From: JAAYPI01 sp036734385
GTDB taxonomy: Bacteria; Bacteroidota; Bacteroidia; Bacteroidales; Paludibacteraceae
DNA length: 64,000 nucleotides
Direction of reading: 5' to 3'
Assembly (NCBI GenBank): GCA_036734385.1
Contig: DAIMYQ010000005.1
Coordinates: 14,179 to 78,178, forward strand
Shown here piece by piece: positions 1 to 9,419 of the stretch. Made by a program: the position numbers and the translations under genes. The notes below the pieces were generated by a model. The model saw nothing but the letters and a program-made list of their open reading frames with translations. It did no database searches and was not told where the DNA came from. The stretch's first letter is position 1. Each line of letters starts with the position of its first letter.

Positions 1-99
1 GTTTTAGAGGGCAAAAATAATCAAAAATATCAACCTGAAAAAATGAAACATACATTTAAGAAGAATTTTTGGGAAAGTCCCGTTTCTGTATTTACATAA
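1..99 (+). other. Open frame running in from the window edge, possible gene tail
   Basis: Frame 1 is open from the first base to a TAA at 97-99 (32 codons). It could be the C-terminus of an upstream gene, but the stretch is too short and lysine-rich to assign, and an AT-rich frame this long may occur by chance. The rest of the interval up to the lepA promoter shows nothing recognisable. Confidence 0.2.
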
Positions 100-163
100 A
101 TTTAGTACAAATCTAAAGCCACAAATAGGAACCGTTTTAGCCTATTTATTTCCAATATTTGAC

Positions 164-171
164 TATATTTG
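164..171 (+). promoter_or_regulatory. Putative lepA promoter, -7 box
   Basis: TATATTTG matches the Bacteroidetes -7 consensus TAnnTTTG exactly and is followed by CA, as in other promoters of this window. It sits 22 bases before the lepA ATG, so the leader would be very short. No clear -33 TTG is seen at the expected distance. Confidence 0.5.
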
Positions 172-193
172 CAACTTCTAAAATTAGTATTGG

Positions 194-1981
194 ATGAAGA
201 ATATTCGCAATTTTTGTATTATTGCCCATATTGACCATGGTAAAAGCACACTAGCCGACAGATTGCTGGAAGAAACAAGAACAGTAATTGGTAAAGATAT
301 GCAAGCACAAGTGCTTGACAACATGGATTTGGAAAGAGAACGTGGCATCACCATAAAAAGTCATGCCATCCAAATGGATTATTTGCACGACGGTCAAAAA
401 TATACGCTCAACCTTATAGACACCCCCGGACACGTCGATTTCTCTTATGAGGTATCACGCTCCATTGCCGCCTGTGAAGGGGCCTTGCTCATTGTAGATG
501 CTACACAAGGTATTCAAGCTCAAACTATTTCGAATCTATACATGGCCATTGAAAATGATTTGGAAATTATTCCAGTCATGAATAAAATGGATATGGACAG
601 TGCTATGCCGGACGAAGTAGCAGACCAAATAGTTGAACTTTTGGGTTGCAAACACGAAGAAATAATCAAAGCTAGTGGAAAGACAGGGCTTGGCGTACCT
701 GAGATTTTAGAAGCTATTGTAAAACGAATAAAACCTCCAAAAGGAAACCCCGAAGCGCCATTGCAATGTCTTATTTTCGACTCTGTATTTAATTCTTTCA
801 GGGGAATTATTACGTACATGAAGATTGTGAATGGAAGCATCAAAAAAGGTGATTTTGTGAAATTTGTAAATACCGAAAAAGAATACTATGCTGACGAAAT
901 AGGAGTTCTACGTTTAGATATGGAACCTCGCAACGAATTATCTTGTGGAGACGTAGGTTACATTATTTCAGGAATTAAAGTTTCTAAGGAAGTAAAAGTC
1001 GGAGACACAATTACACACGTAAAAGCACCATGCGAAAAAGCTATTGAAGGCTTTGAAGAAGTAAAGCCAATGGTTTTTGCAGGTGTTTACCCTATTGATT
1101 CGGAAGATTTTGAAGATTTACGTTCTTCGTTGGAGAAGTTACAACTGAACGATGCATCATTAACGTTTGAACCTGAATCGTCTGCTGCTTTGGGATTTGG
1201 ATTTCGTTGTGGATTTTTGGGTATGCTCCACATGGAAATCGTACAAGAACGCCTCGACCGTGAATTTGATATGGATGTGATAACAACAATACCTAATGTT
1301 CAATATCACATTTATACACGTAAAAATGATATGTTGGAAGTACATAATCCTTCCGGAATGCCCGATATTACTCTTATTGACAGAATTGAAGAACCTTACA
1401 TTCGGGCATCAATCATTACCAAAACAGATTTTATAGGTCCAATCATGAAACTTTGTTTAGATAAACGAGGTGAACTGATTAAACAGGAATACATTTCATC
1501 GAACAGGATAGAACTTATCTACGACATGCCAATGGGAGAAATTGTTTTCGATTTTTATGATAAATTGAAATCTATCTCGAAAGGTTATGCTTCATTTGAC
1601 TATCACATGAATGGTTTCCACCCTTCCAAATTGGTAAAATTGGACATTTTACTTAATGGTGAATCAGTAGATGCTCTTTCTTCTCTGACACATTTTGATA
1701 ATGCCGTTACTATAGGTCGGAAAATGTGTGAAAAACTGAGAGAACTGATACCAAGACAACAATTTGACATTGCTATACAGGCAGCTATCGGATCAAAAAT
1801 CATTGCCAGAGAAACCATCAAAGCAGTAAGAAAAGACGTAACAGCCAAATGTTACGGAGGTGATATTTCTCGAAAACGAAAATTGCTGGAAAAGCAGAAA
1901 AAAGGTAAAAAAAGAATGAAACAAATAGGCTCTGTAGAAGTTCCTCAGAAAGCTTTTATGGAAGTTCTGAAATTGGATTAA
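194..1981 (+). CDS. lepA: Elongation factor 4 (LepA), ribosomal back-translocase GTPase
   Basis: This 595-residue protein has the usual LepA length. The N-terminal translational GTPase domain shows the P-loop AHIDHGKST at about residue 11, the switch II DTPGHVDF and the NKMD specificity motif. EF-G-like domains follow, and the LepA-specific C-terminal domain is complete: a basic stretch with YGGDISRKRK and KGKKRMK precedes the C-terminus. LepA binds paused ribosomes and is thought to help remodel them or assist 30S biogenesis. The ATG at 194 opens directly with the GTPase domain and lies just after a -7 promoter box. nhaD follows after 10 bases, so the two are probably cotranscribed. Confidence 0.97.
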   Translation: MKNIRNFCIIAHIDHGKSTLADRLLEETRTVIGKDMQAQVLDNMDLERERGITIKSHAIQMDYLHDGQKYTLNLIDTPGHVDFSYEVSRSIAACEGALLIVDATQGIQAQTISNLYMAIENDLEIIPVMNKMDMDSAMPDEVADQIVELLGCKHEEIIKASGKTGLGVPEILEAIVKRIKPPKGNPEAPLQCLIFDSVFNSFRGIITYMKIVNGSIKKGDFVKFVNTEKEYYADEIGVLRLDMEPRNELSCGDVGYIISGIKVSKEVKVGDTITHVKAPCEKAIEGFEEVKPMVFAGVYPIDSEDFEDLRSSLEKLQLNDASLTFEPESSAALGFGFRCGFLGMLHMEIVQERLDREFDMDVITTIPNVQYHIYTRKNDMLEVHNPSGMPDITLIDRIEEPYIRASIITKTDFIGPIMKLCLDKRGELIKQEYISSNRIELIYDMPMGEIVFDFYDKLKSISKGYASFDYHMNGFHPSKLVKLDILLNGESVDALSSLTHFDNAVTIGRKMCEKLRELIPRQQFDIAIQAAIGSKIIARETIKAVRKDVTAKCYGGDISRKRKLLEKQKKGKKRMKQIGSVEVPQKAFMEVLKLD

Positions 1982-1991
1982 TACGACAATT

Positions 1992-3139
1992 ATGAAAGAA
2001 ACGATGTTTAATATACCCTTATGGGCATCAATTCCTTTTGTGATTATGCTGTTAGCTATCGCAATCGGTCCACTCGTGGCTGAACATTGGTGGGAGAAAA
2101 ATAAAAACAAACTTATTGTTTCACTTGTGTTAGGAATACCAACTGCCATATATCTAATAATAAACGGAATGGGTGAACACGTAACACATACCCTTCTGTT
2201 TGACTACATACCTTTTATTATCTTATTGTTGACATTATTTGTAATTACAGGAGGTATTCATATTTCCGGAGATATTAAAGCTAAACCCTCCATAAACACA
2301 GCATTTCTGGGAATTGGTTACGTATTGGCTTCAATCATGGGAACAACAGGGGCTGCTATGTTGCTCATTCGCCCAGTTATTCGTACCAATTCACAACGTA
2401 AATATACAACGCATACTATTCTTTTCTTTATTGCTGCAGTAGCTAACTGTGGCGGTTTATTAACACCACTTGGTGACCCACCNNNNNNNNNNNNNNNNNN
2501 NNNNNNNNNNNNNNNNNNNNNNNNNNNNNNNNNNNNNNNNNNNNNNNNNNNNNNNNNNNNNNNNNNNNNNNNNNNNNNNNNNTTTGGCTGAAATTCTTAC
2601 GAGAATATGTACTGATTGCTCTTGTAGCGTTGTCGCTCTTTCTCACGAAAAAAGAAATACGTAAAAAAAATATTTTTACTTGGGGACCGATCATAGAAGT
2701 TGGATATCTTTTCCTCGGTATCTTTATAACAATGACTCCAACACTAATTTATCTTACAGAAAATGCTGCCAGTCTTGGCGTAAAAGCACCGTGGCAATTT
2801 TATTATTCTACGGGAATGCTTAGTTCATTTTTGGACAATACCCCTACTGCCGTTGCTTTTTATAATTTGGCACTAGGATTAGTGCAAAGCGGTTTGCCGG
2901 ATTTTCTTGCCAATAGCCCCATGGTTGGAGGAGTTCCTGAAATTTTATTGAAAGCCATTTGTACGGGTGCAGTATTTTTTGGTTCTATGACCTATATTGG
3001 TAATGGTCCCAATTTTATGGTAAAATCAATTGCCGAAGAAAATAAAATTAAAATGCCTAGTTTCTTCGGTTATATGACCAAATTTTCACTAATTGTTTTA
3101 CTACCAATTTTCATTCTAACACAAATACTTTTTATTTAA
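1992..3139 (+). CDS. nhaD: NhaD-type Na+/H+ antiporter (interrupted by assembly gap)
   Basis: This polytopic membrane protein belongs to the NhaD/ArsB ion transporter group and is expected to exchange sodium for protons at the inner membrane. The N-terminal part (163 residues before the gap) has several hydrophobic helices and the family segment ending NCGGLLTPLGDPP. The C-terminal part has further helices and the segment SMTYIGNGPNFMVKSIAEE. A run of 100 N at 2483-2582 interrupts the gene. The reading frame after the gap, which begins WLKFLREYVL, differs from the frame before it, as expected if the true gap size is unknown. About 350 residues are visible, so a sizeable part is probably missing; this is not evidence of a real frameshift. 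Confidence 0.88.
2483..2582. other. Assembly gap (100 N) inside nhaD
   Basis: Exactly 100 N, the usual placeholder for a scaffold join of unknown length. The flanks are both nhaD coding sequence but in different frames. Confidence 0.98.
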
Positions 3140-3151
3140 ACATAGTCAAAC

Positions 3152-3174
3152 ACAATAGAAAAAATATCTATTGT
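3152..3174 (+). terminator. Weak hairpin after nhaD
   Basis: An 8-bp stem ACAATAGA / TCTATTGT with a 7-base loop lies 13 bases after the nhaD stop. No T-run follows, so it is at best a weak terminator or an mRNA end-stabilising hairpin before purB. Confidence 0.3.
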
Positions 3175-3226
3175 ATTCGTGCTTATCAAAGACACATTTT
3201 TTAGAAACTCATTCAATAAAAAAATT

Positions 3227-4573
3227 ATGATAGAACTTAATTTACTTACAGCCATTTCTCCTATCGATGGAAGATATCGTACTAAAGTGGACTCTTTGGC
3301 TAATTATTTTTCGGAATATGCCTTAATCCGTTACCGCGTTTTGGTGGAAATAGAATATTTTATCGCCCTTTGTGAAATACCTCTGGAACAACTAAAACCA
3401 ATTGACAATAGTATTTTTCCTAAACTTCGTAACGTATATGAAAAGTTTTCACTGGAAGATGCTCAAAAGGTAAAAGACACAGAACGTATAACTAACCACG
3501 ACGTAAAAGCTGTTGAGTATTTTATCAAAGATAAATTTGACGAACTCGGATTAAATAAATACAAGGAATTTATTCATTTCGGACTTACTTCGCAAGATAT
3601 AAATAATACAGCCATCCCTCTTTCTATTAAAAAATGTTTGGATGAAATATATTATCCCGAATTAGAAAAATTAATAACTGAAATAAGTAAGTTGGCAAAA
3701 AATTGGGAAAATATTCCAATGTTAGCAAAAACACACGGACAACCTGCTTCTCCTACCCGATTGGGAAAAGAAATTATGGTATTTGTAAGCAGATTGGAAC
3801 AGCAACTTAATCTACTTAAAGCGGTACCCATTTCAGCCAAGCTAGGAGGTGCAACGGGTAATTTCAATGCTCACCATGTAGCTTACCCTTTAATAGACTG
3901 GAAAATGTTCGGCAACAATTTTGTTGTCAAACACCTTGGTTTGCAAAGAGAACAATGGACAACCCAAATTTCTAACTACGATAATTTGGCTGCTCTTATG
4001 GATAGTATGAAACGTATTAATACTATTATGATTGATATGAACAGAGATTTCTGGACATACATTTCTATGGAATATTTCAAACAACGTATTAAGGCAGGCG
4101 AAGTCGGTTCCTCTGCCATGCCTCATAAGGTAAATCCTATTGATTTTGAAAATGCAGAGGGTAATTTAGGTATTGCAAATGCCATTTTTGAACACTTGGC
4201 AACAAAATTACCGGTTTCCCGTTTACAACGAGATTTAACGGACTCAACTGTCATTCGTAATGTGGGAGTACCCTTTGCTCACAGCCTAATAGCCATTCAA
4301 AGTTCTCTGAAAGGAATCGGTAAATTGATTTTAAATGAACAAGTTATAAATAGAGATTTGGAAAATTGTTGGAATGTTGTCGCTGAAGGCATACAAACAA
4401 TTTTACGCCGTGAAAATTATCCAAAACCTTACGAAACATTAAAAGAACTTACAAGAACAAACAATATTGTCAACGAACATTCTATTCATGAGTTCATTGA
4501 AACTTTACATGTAAGCGAAACGGTAAAAAAAGAATTAAGAGCCATTACGCCTCAAAATTATACCGGAATTTAA
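3227..4573 (+). CDS. purB: Adenylosuccinate lyase
   Basis: This lyase catalyses two steps of purine synthesis: SAICAR to AICAR, and adenylosuccinate to AMP. The 448-residue protein begins with the family N-terminus LTAISPIDGRYR. It contains the catalytic His region TSQDINNTAIP, the AKTHGQPASPTRLGKE motif and the fumarase/aspartase signature GSSAMPHKVNPIDFEN with the catalytic serine loop. The ATG at 3227 is preferred over an upstream in-frame GTG at 3179, because the extra 16 residues do not resemble the family and overlap the intergenic hairpin region. The length and signatures fit the E. coli-like PurB subgroup. The gene stands between nhaD and an ABC exporter, all on the plus strand. Confidence 0.96.
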   Translation: MIELNLLTAISPIDGRYRTKVDSLANYFSEYALIRYRVLVEIEYFIALCEIPLEQLKPIDNSIFPKLRNVYEKFSLEDAQKVKDTERITNHDVKAVEYFIKDKFDELGLNKYKEFIHFGLTSQDINNTAIPLSIKKCLDEIYYPELEKLITEISKLAKNWENIPMLAKTHGQPASPTRLGKEIMVFVSRLEQQLNLLKAVPISAKLGGATGNFNAHHVAYPLIDWKMFGNNFVVKHLGLQREQWTTQISNYDNLAALMDSMKRINTIMIDMNRDFWTYISMEYFKQRIKAGEVGSSAMPHKVNPIDFENAEGNLGIANAIFEHLATKLPVSRLQRDLTDSTVIRNVGVPFAHSLIAIQSSLKGIGKLILNEQVINRDLENCWNVVAEGIQTILRRENYPKPYETLKELTRTNNIVNEHSIHEFIETLHVSETVKKELRAITPQNYTGI

Positions 4574-4615
4574 TTCTTTTTATAAACTAATCACTATTAA
4601 GTCCATTTTTGTAAT

Positions 4616-6454
4616 ATGAAAAAATTCTTCGTCCTATTAAAACGTTTCATTCCTCCTTACAAAAAGTATGTGGTTCTGAATCTTTTATTTAACTTACTAA
4701 CGACAGCTTTCAGTTTATTTTCATTTGCACTTATTATTCCAATCTTGGAAATTTTGTTCAAAACAAACCCTGAAGTATATGTGCTTAAAAGCACAGCAGG
4801 TGTACCTCTTAACGGACTATTAAACGTTTGGAAAAACAATATGTACTATTACATCTCGGATTTCATTCAACAAAATGGATCACTTACAATATTACTCATT
4901 CTATCTGCTTTTCTTATCTTAATGACTTTCTTAAAAGTAGCGACGGCTTATCTTAGTAGCTATTTTATGATACATATTCGCATGGGTGTATTAAGAGACT
5001 TACGAAATATGATTTTCAAGAAAATAATCAATTTGCCTATCGGTTTTTTTAATGAAGAAAGAAAGGGTGATATTATGTCTCGTATGACAATGGACGTTAA
5101 TGAGGTTGAAGTTTCCATCATGAGTTCTTTAGACCTAATATTCAAGAATCCTTTAATGATCTTGATTTACCTTATCGTAATGTTTACTATAAGTTGGGAA
5201 TTAACAACCTTTGTGCTTGTGCTTTTACCAATAAGCGGCTTTTTTATTGGACAAGTCGGAAAATCATTAAAGAAAAAATCATTCGAAGGCTCCATACTAA
5301 CGGGTGAATTGACTTCTCAAATAGAAGAATCTTTAGGTGGATTACGTGTCATAAAAGCGTTCAATGCAGAGAAAAAAATCATATCTCGTTTTGAAATACT
5401 AAACGAAAAAATCAGAAAAACATTAAATAAAATTAATAGCCGATATCTTATGGCTCATCCCATGAGCGAGCTCATGGGTACCGCAATCATAGCCATCGTG
5501 TTATGTTATGGAGGTAATCTTATTTTAACGGATAATGCTAATGCCCTCAATGCTTCGGTATTTATCTATTATATCGTTATTTTTTATAGCATAATCAATC
5601 CAGTCAAAGAACTATCAAAAGCAGCCTATGGCGTGCAAAAAGGTATGGCTTCTTTAGACAGAATTGACAAAATATTAAAGACAGAAAATCCACTTACCTC
5701 AAAAAAAGATGCAGAAGTTATCAACTCTTTTAATGATAAAATAGAATATAAAAACGTTAGTTTCAAATACAAAAATAATTGGGTTCTGAAAGATATCAAC
5801 CTGACTGTAAAAAAAGGTAAAACCATCGCATTGGTCGGTCAATCAGGTTCAGGAAAATCAACTCTGGTAGATTTACTGCCACGTTACTGGGATGTAATAA
5901 AAGGTGAAATATTAATTGATAACAAAGATATCCGTAATATTAGTATGCACAGTTTACGTGGACTAATGGGTAACGTAAATCAGGAAGCTATTTTGTTTAA
6001 TGACACATTCTATAACAATATTGCTTTTGGAGTTGAAAATACGACACTGGAAGATGTGATTGCCGCTGCAAAAATTGCAAACGCTCATGACTTTATTTCT
6101 GCAACAGAAAATGGTTATGAAACAAACATCGGAGATAGAGGAAGTAAACTTTCCGGCGGACAAAGACAACGTGTAAGCATTGCTAGAGCTATATTAAAAA
6201 ACCCTCCTATATTGATTTTGGATGAAGCCACATCTGCCCTTGACACAGAATCAGAAAAACTGGTTCAGGAGGCATTAGAGAATTTAATGAAGAACAGGAC
6301 AACCATCGTTATTGCTCACCGTCTTTCTACTATAAAAAATGCAGATGAAATTTGTGTTCTAATGGAAGGTCAAATAATTGAAAGAGGAAATCACGAGGAA
6401 TTGTTGAAATTAAACGGCGTTTACAAAAAATTACAGGAAACGCAGGCTTTGTAG
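4616..6454 (+). CDS. ABC exporter, fused permease and ATPase (MsbA/lipid exporter type)
   Basis: This 612-residue half-transporter probably acts as a homodimer in the inner membrane. Residues 1-330 form the transmembrane domain with about six hydrophobic helices. The C-terminal ATPase has Walker A GQSGSGKST, signature LSGGQRQR, Walker B ILILDEATSALD and the switch AHRLST. The layout matches MsbA and related lipid or drug exporters, and lipid A core flipping is the likeliest role, but the substrate cannot be read from sequence. Its stop codon directly abuts the stop of the convergent GGGP synthase gene (TAG then TTA at 6452-6457), so no independent terminator fits between them. Confidence 0.9.
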   Translation: MKKFFVLLKRFIPPYKKYVVLNLLFNLLTTAFSLFSFALIIPILEILFKTNPEVYVLKSTAGVPLNGLLNVWKNNMYYYISDFIQQNGSLTILLILSAFLILMTFLKVATAYLSSYFMIHIRMGVLRDLRNMIFKKIINLPIGFFNEERKGDIMSRMTMDVNEVEVSIMSSLDLIFKNPLMILIYLIVMFTISWELTTFVLVLLPISGFFIGQVGKSLKKKSFEGSILTGELTSQIEESLGGLRVIKAFNAEKKIISRFEILNEKIRKTLNKINSRYLMAHPMSELMGTAIIAIVLCYGGNLILTDNANALNASVFIYYIVIFYSIINPVKELSKAAYGVQKGMASLDRIDKILKTENPLTSKKDAEVINSFNDKIEYKNVSFKYKNNWVLKDINLTVKKGKTIALVGQSGSGKSTLVDLLPRYWDVIKGEILIDNKDIRNISMHSLRGLMGNVNQEAILFNDTFYNNIAFGVENTTLEDVIAAAKIANAHDFISATENGYETNIGDRGSKLSGGQRQRVSIARAILKNPPILILDEATSALDTESEKLVQEALENLMKNRTTIVIAHRLSTIKNADEICVLMEGQIIERGNHEELLKLNGVYKKLQETQAL

Positions 6455-7180
6455 TTATTTACAAACCTCTATCAACTCTTTTATAAAGTTTACGTTGCTC
6501 TCAAGGGCGTTGCCCACGACAACCATATCCGCCCCAGCAGAAAAAGCATTTTCAACATCTTTTTTGGTCTTCAAACCACCTCCCACTATCAATGGAATAG
6601 AAATACTATTTTTTACAGCTCGTATCATATCCATTGGTACGGGTCTTTTAGCACCGCTTCCCCCTTCCAAATAGATTAGCTTATTACCCATATATTGACC
6701 AGCTAGAGCTGTTGATACGGCAATTTCTATGTCTTTACGGGAAATCGGTTGCGTATGACTGGCACGTTCTACCGCAGTTATTTCTCCACTTTCAATAAGC
6801 AAATAAGCAGTAGGAACAACTTCAATGGCGGATTTTTTTATATTTAAGGCAGCCTTTACATGCTGACCAATCAAATAATCGGCATTACGACCGGATAATA
6901 AAGAAAGAAACAGCAAGGCATCTGCCTGAGGAGAAAATTGAGCAGCATTACCCGGAAACAAAACGATAGGAATATTCAACGAAGCTTTTAACTGCTTTAT
7001 GCAATCATCCAACGATTTATAAACAAAACTGCCACCAACAAAAATATAATCAGGTGTATATTGCTGCAACAAAGCAATAAACCCTGACAAACTCTCTTGC
7101 GATTGTTTATCAGGGTCAATAAGTATTGCAAGTTGTTTTCTTTCAGCAGTTTTATTTTCAATAACCGTTTCGTAAAACAC
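6455..7180 (-). CDS. Geranylgeranylglyceryl/heptaprenylglyceryl phosphate synthase (GGGPS family)
   Basis: This 241-residue TIM-barrel prenyltransferase joins a polyprenyl diphosphate to glycerol-1-phosphate by an ether bond. Diagnostic segments are AILIDPDKQ near residue 18, IFVGGSF, the YLEGGSGAKRPVP phosphate-binding loop, and the C-terminal IVGGGLKTKKDVENAFSAGAD and VVVGNALE. In archaea the enzyme starts membrane lipid synthesis. Group II members are known in Bacteroidetes, where the physiological product is poorly defined. The start lies 6 bases downstream of the glgB stop, so it is cotranscribed with glgB from the promoter at 9239-9268. No glycerol-1-phosphate dehydrogenase is visible in the window. 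Confidence 0.92.
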   Translation of the reverse strand: MFYETVIENKTAERKQLAILIDPDKQSQESLSGFIALLQQYTPDYIFVGGSFVYKSLDDCIKQLKASLNIPIVLFPGNAAQFSPQADALLFLSLLSGRNADYLIGQHVKAALNIKKSAIEVVPTAYLLIESGEITAVERASHTQPISRKDIEIAVSTALAGQYMGNKLIYLEGGSGAKRPVPMDMIRAVKNSISIPLIVGGGLKTKKDVENAFSAGADMVVVGNALESNVNFIKELIEVCK

Positions 7181-7186
7181 AGCTTA

Positions 7187-9196
7187 TTATTTTTTGATAC
7201 GTCTTAATACCATTGCAGTACGAGAAGGAAGATATAATTTAATCCATTCTTTTTCTTCTCCCTTTACATTGGTTGGCATAGTAAAATGATGAATACTGTC
7301 ATCCGACAGACCAAAACCGCCAAACTCTTTGGCATCTGTATTTAAAATAACCTCATATTCTCCTTTTTCAACCAACATTCCATAATCAGTAAAAGAGTTA
7401 TATGGGTGAAAATTAAAAACAAACAGCAAATCATCACCTCTACCATAGGAAACCACTTGGTCTCCGGAATTGTCCCAATACTTGTAAATGGTGGATTCTT
7501 GAAACTTCTTTTTAGAAGAAATCACATCAAGCATATTTTTATCAAAAAGAGCTAATCCTTGGTACAAATAGTTAGGGTTATCGACTAAACTCCACTGGCG
7601 ACGTGCATATTTATATGACCAACCGTTTCCTTGTCTTGGAAAATCAATCCATTCCGGATGTCCAAACTCATTTCCCATAAAATTTAAATAACCTCCGTTT
7701 ATAGTACTTGCTGTAAATAAACGAATCATTTTATGTAATGCAATTCCCCTATCAACAATATAAGTAGTATCACCCTTTTGCATATGCCAATACATATCGG
7801 CATCTATCAATCTGAATATAATTGTTTTATCTCCCACTAAAGCTTGATCATGACTCTCAGCATAACTAATTGTTTTTTCGCTGAACCTGCGGTTGGTTAG
7901 TTCCCAAAACAAATGACCCGGTTTCCAATTTTCGTCGGTATATTCCTTTATATATTTAATCCACAAATCAGGAATTCCCATTGCCATACGATAATCAAAC
8001 CCAATACCTCCATCCTCAAATCTATTGGCTAAACCAGGCATCCCACTCACTTCTTCGGCTATAGAAATTGCATTGGGATTGATTTCATGAATAAGTTTGT
8101 TTGCCAAAGTTAAGTAACAAATGGCATCACCATCCTGATTCATATTGTAATAATCAGCATACCCACTAAAAGATTCACCCAATCCGTGACTGAGGTATAA
8201 CATAGATGTTACACCATCAAAACGGAATCCGTCAAATTTATACTCTTCCATCCAAAATTTACAATTGGACAATAAAAAGTGTAACACTTCATTTTTACCA
8301 TAGTTAAAACATAAAGAATCCCAAGCCGGATGCTCACGACGAGGCCCATCATGAAAATATTGATAACCTGTGCCATCGAAACGCGCCAAACCTTCTACTT
8401 CATTTTTTACCGCATGAGAATGAACAATATCCATGATAACCGCTATTCCCATTTTATGTGCGGCATCAATTAACTCCTTAAGTTCTTCGGGAGTTCCAAA
8501 ACGAGAAGAAGCTGAAAAAAAGCTGGAAACATGATAACCAAAAGATCCGTAGTAAGGATGCTCCTGTATCGCCATAATCTGAATACAATTATAACCTGCT
8601 TTCTTTATACGAGGCAAAACATTCATTCTGAATTCAGTGTAAGAACCAACCTTTTCTTCTTCAGTTGCCATTCCTATATGACACTCGTAAATTAACAAAG
8701 GGTCAACACTGGGAACAAAATGTTCTATTTCAAATTTATACTTTTTTACCGGATTCCAAACCTGTGCACTGAAAATCTTGGTATACTCATCCTGTACGAC
8801 TCTACGCACCCAAGCAGGAATACGTTCTCCACACCCGCCATTCCAACAAACAAACAACTTGTAAAGTTGTTCATGTTTAATAGCATCTTCGGTGAAAACT
8901 CCCTCCCAAATACCATTGGGTAATGACTTCAACCTATATTCTTCTTTGGGCCGCCAATTATTAAAATCACCTATTAAGAAAACTTCTGTAGCATTTGGAG
9001 CCCATTCTCTAATTACCCAACCTTCAGAAACTTTATGCAACCCGAAATACAAATAGCCCGAAGCAAAATCAGACAATGTTTGTGTTCCTTGAGTAATTAC
9101 TTGCTCTTTATATAAAGCATATTCGTATCTTCCTTCAATGGCATTTTCGTAGGGCTGTAGCCATGGATCATTTTGTACAATTTTTAATTTTCCCAT
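7187..9196 (-). CDS. glgB: 1,4-alpha-glucan branching enzyme (GH13)
   Basis: The enzyme makes alpha-1,6 branches in glycogen. The 669-residue protein has an N-terminal CBM48 beta-sandwich (about 55-145, including WAPNATEVFLIGDFNNW) and a GH13 barrel. Catalytic residues are visible: nucleophile Asp327 in GFRFDGVTS, acid/base Glu381 in IAEEVSGMPG, and transition-state Asp450 in YAESHDQALVGDK. A C-terminal beta domain ends at the stop. The sequence resembles the eukaryotic-type branching enzymes common in Bacteroidetes. The ATG at 9196 lies about 35 bases after the predicted transcription start. It heads a two-gene operon with the GGGP synthase; the other glycogen-related protein here is the partial GT5 protein at 46113-46925. 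Confidence 0.95.
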   Translation of the reverse strand: MGKLKIVQNDPWLQPYENAIEGRYEYALYKEQVITQGTQTLSDFASGYLYFGLHKVSEGWVIREWAPNATEVFLIGDFNNWRPKEEYRLKSLPNGIWEGVFTEDAIKHEQLYKLFVCWNGGCGERIPAWVRRVVQDEYTKIFSAQVWNPVKKYKFEIEHFVPSVDPLLIYECHIGMATEEEKVGSYTEFRMNVLPRIKKAGYNCIQIMAIQEHPYYGSFGYHVSSFFSASSRFGTPEELKELIDAAHKMGIAVIMDIVHSHAVKNEVEGLARFDGTGYQYFHDGPRREHPAWDSLCFNYGKNEVLHFLLSNCKFWMEEYKFDGFRFDGVTSMLYLSHGLGESFSGYADYYNMNQDGDAICYLTLANKLIHEINPNAISIAEEVSGMPGLANRFEDGGIGFDYRMAMGIPDLWIKYIKEYTDENWKPGHLFWELTNRRFSEKTISYAESHDQALVGDKTIIFRLIDADMYWHMQKGDTTYIVDRGIALHKMIRLFTASTINGGYLNFMGNEFGHPEWIDFPRQGNGWSYKYARRQWSLVDNPNYLYQGLALFDKNMLDVISSKKKFQESTIYKYWDNSGDQVVSYGRGDDLLFVFNFHPYNSFTDYGMLVEKGEYEVILNTDAKEFGGFGLSDDSIHHFTMPTNVKGEEKEWIKLYLPSRTAMVLRRIKK

Positions 9197-9238
9197 GAAA
9201 AATTATAGTTTTTGTCTTTCTCGGTAAAAATATCCTAA

Positions 9239-9268
9239 CAAAGATAGCTGATTTAACTAGAACAGCAA
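9239..9268 (-). promoter_or_regulatory. Promoter of glgB
   Basis: On the minus strand TATCTTTG (9239-9246) matches TAnnTTTG and is preceded by TTG (9266-9268) with a 19-base spacer, the standard Bacteroidetes promoter geometry. Transcription should start near 9232. Confidence 0.7.
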
Positions 9269-9390
9269 CAAGTAAAACATTTTTTTTACCATTTCTTAAT
9301 GCATTACGTTCTTAAAAATTACAGCTACCCCTTTCGATTGTGGTTTAAGCAGCCCTCTAGCATTATATCTCTAAATTAGCTTTAAATAAA

Positions 9391-9412
9391 AAAGCGTCCA
9401 AATAGACGCTTT
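9391..9412 (-). terminator. Intrinsic terminator of the DUF4301 gene
   Basis: Read on the minus strand, an 8-bp stem AAAGCGTC / GACGCTTT with a 6-base loop is followed by a T-rich run. It begins 8 bases after the stop codon of the DUF4301 gene. Confidence 0.75.
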
Positions 9413-9419
9413 CAAATAA

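Noticed and set aside
1092..1345. Open frames of 60-120 codons on the strand opposite to lepA and many other genes
   Set aside because: They are shadows of strong coding frames, with no promoter, no recognisable domain and biased composition from the opposite codons.
2483..2630. Frame change across nhaD as a true frameshift
   Set aside because: The change coincides with a 100-N placeholder gap, so the relative frame is arbitrary.
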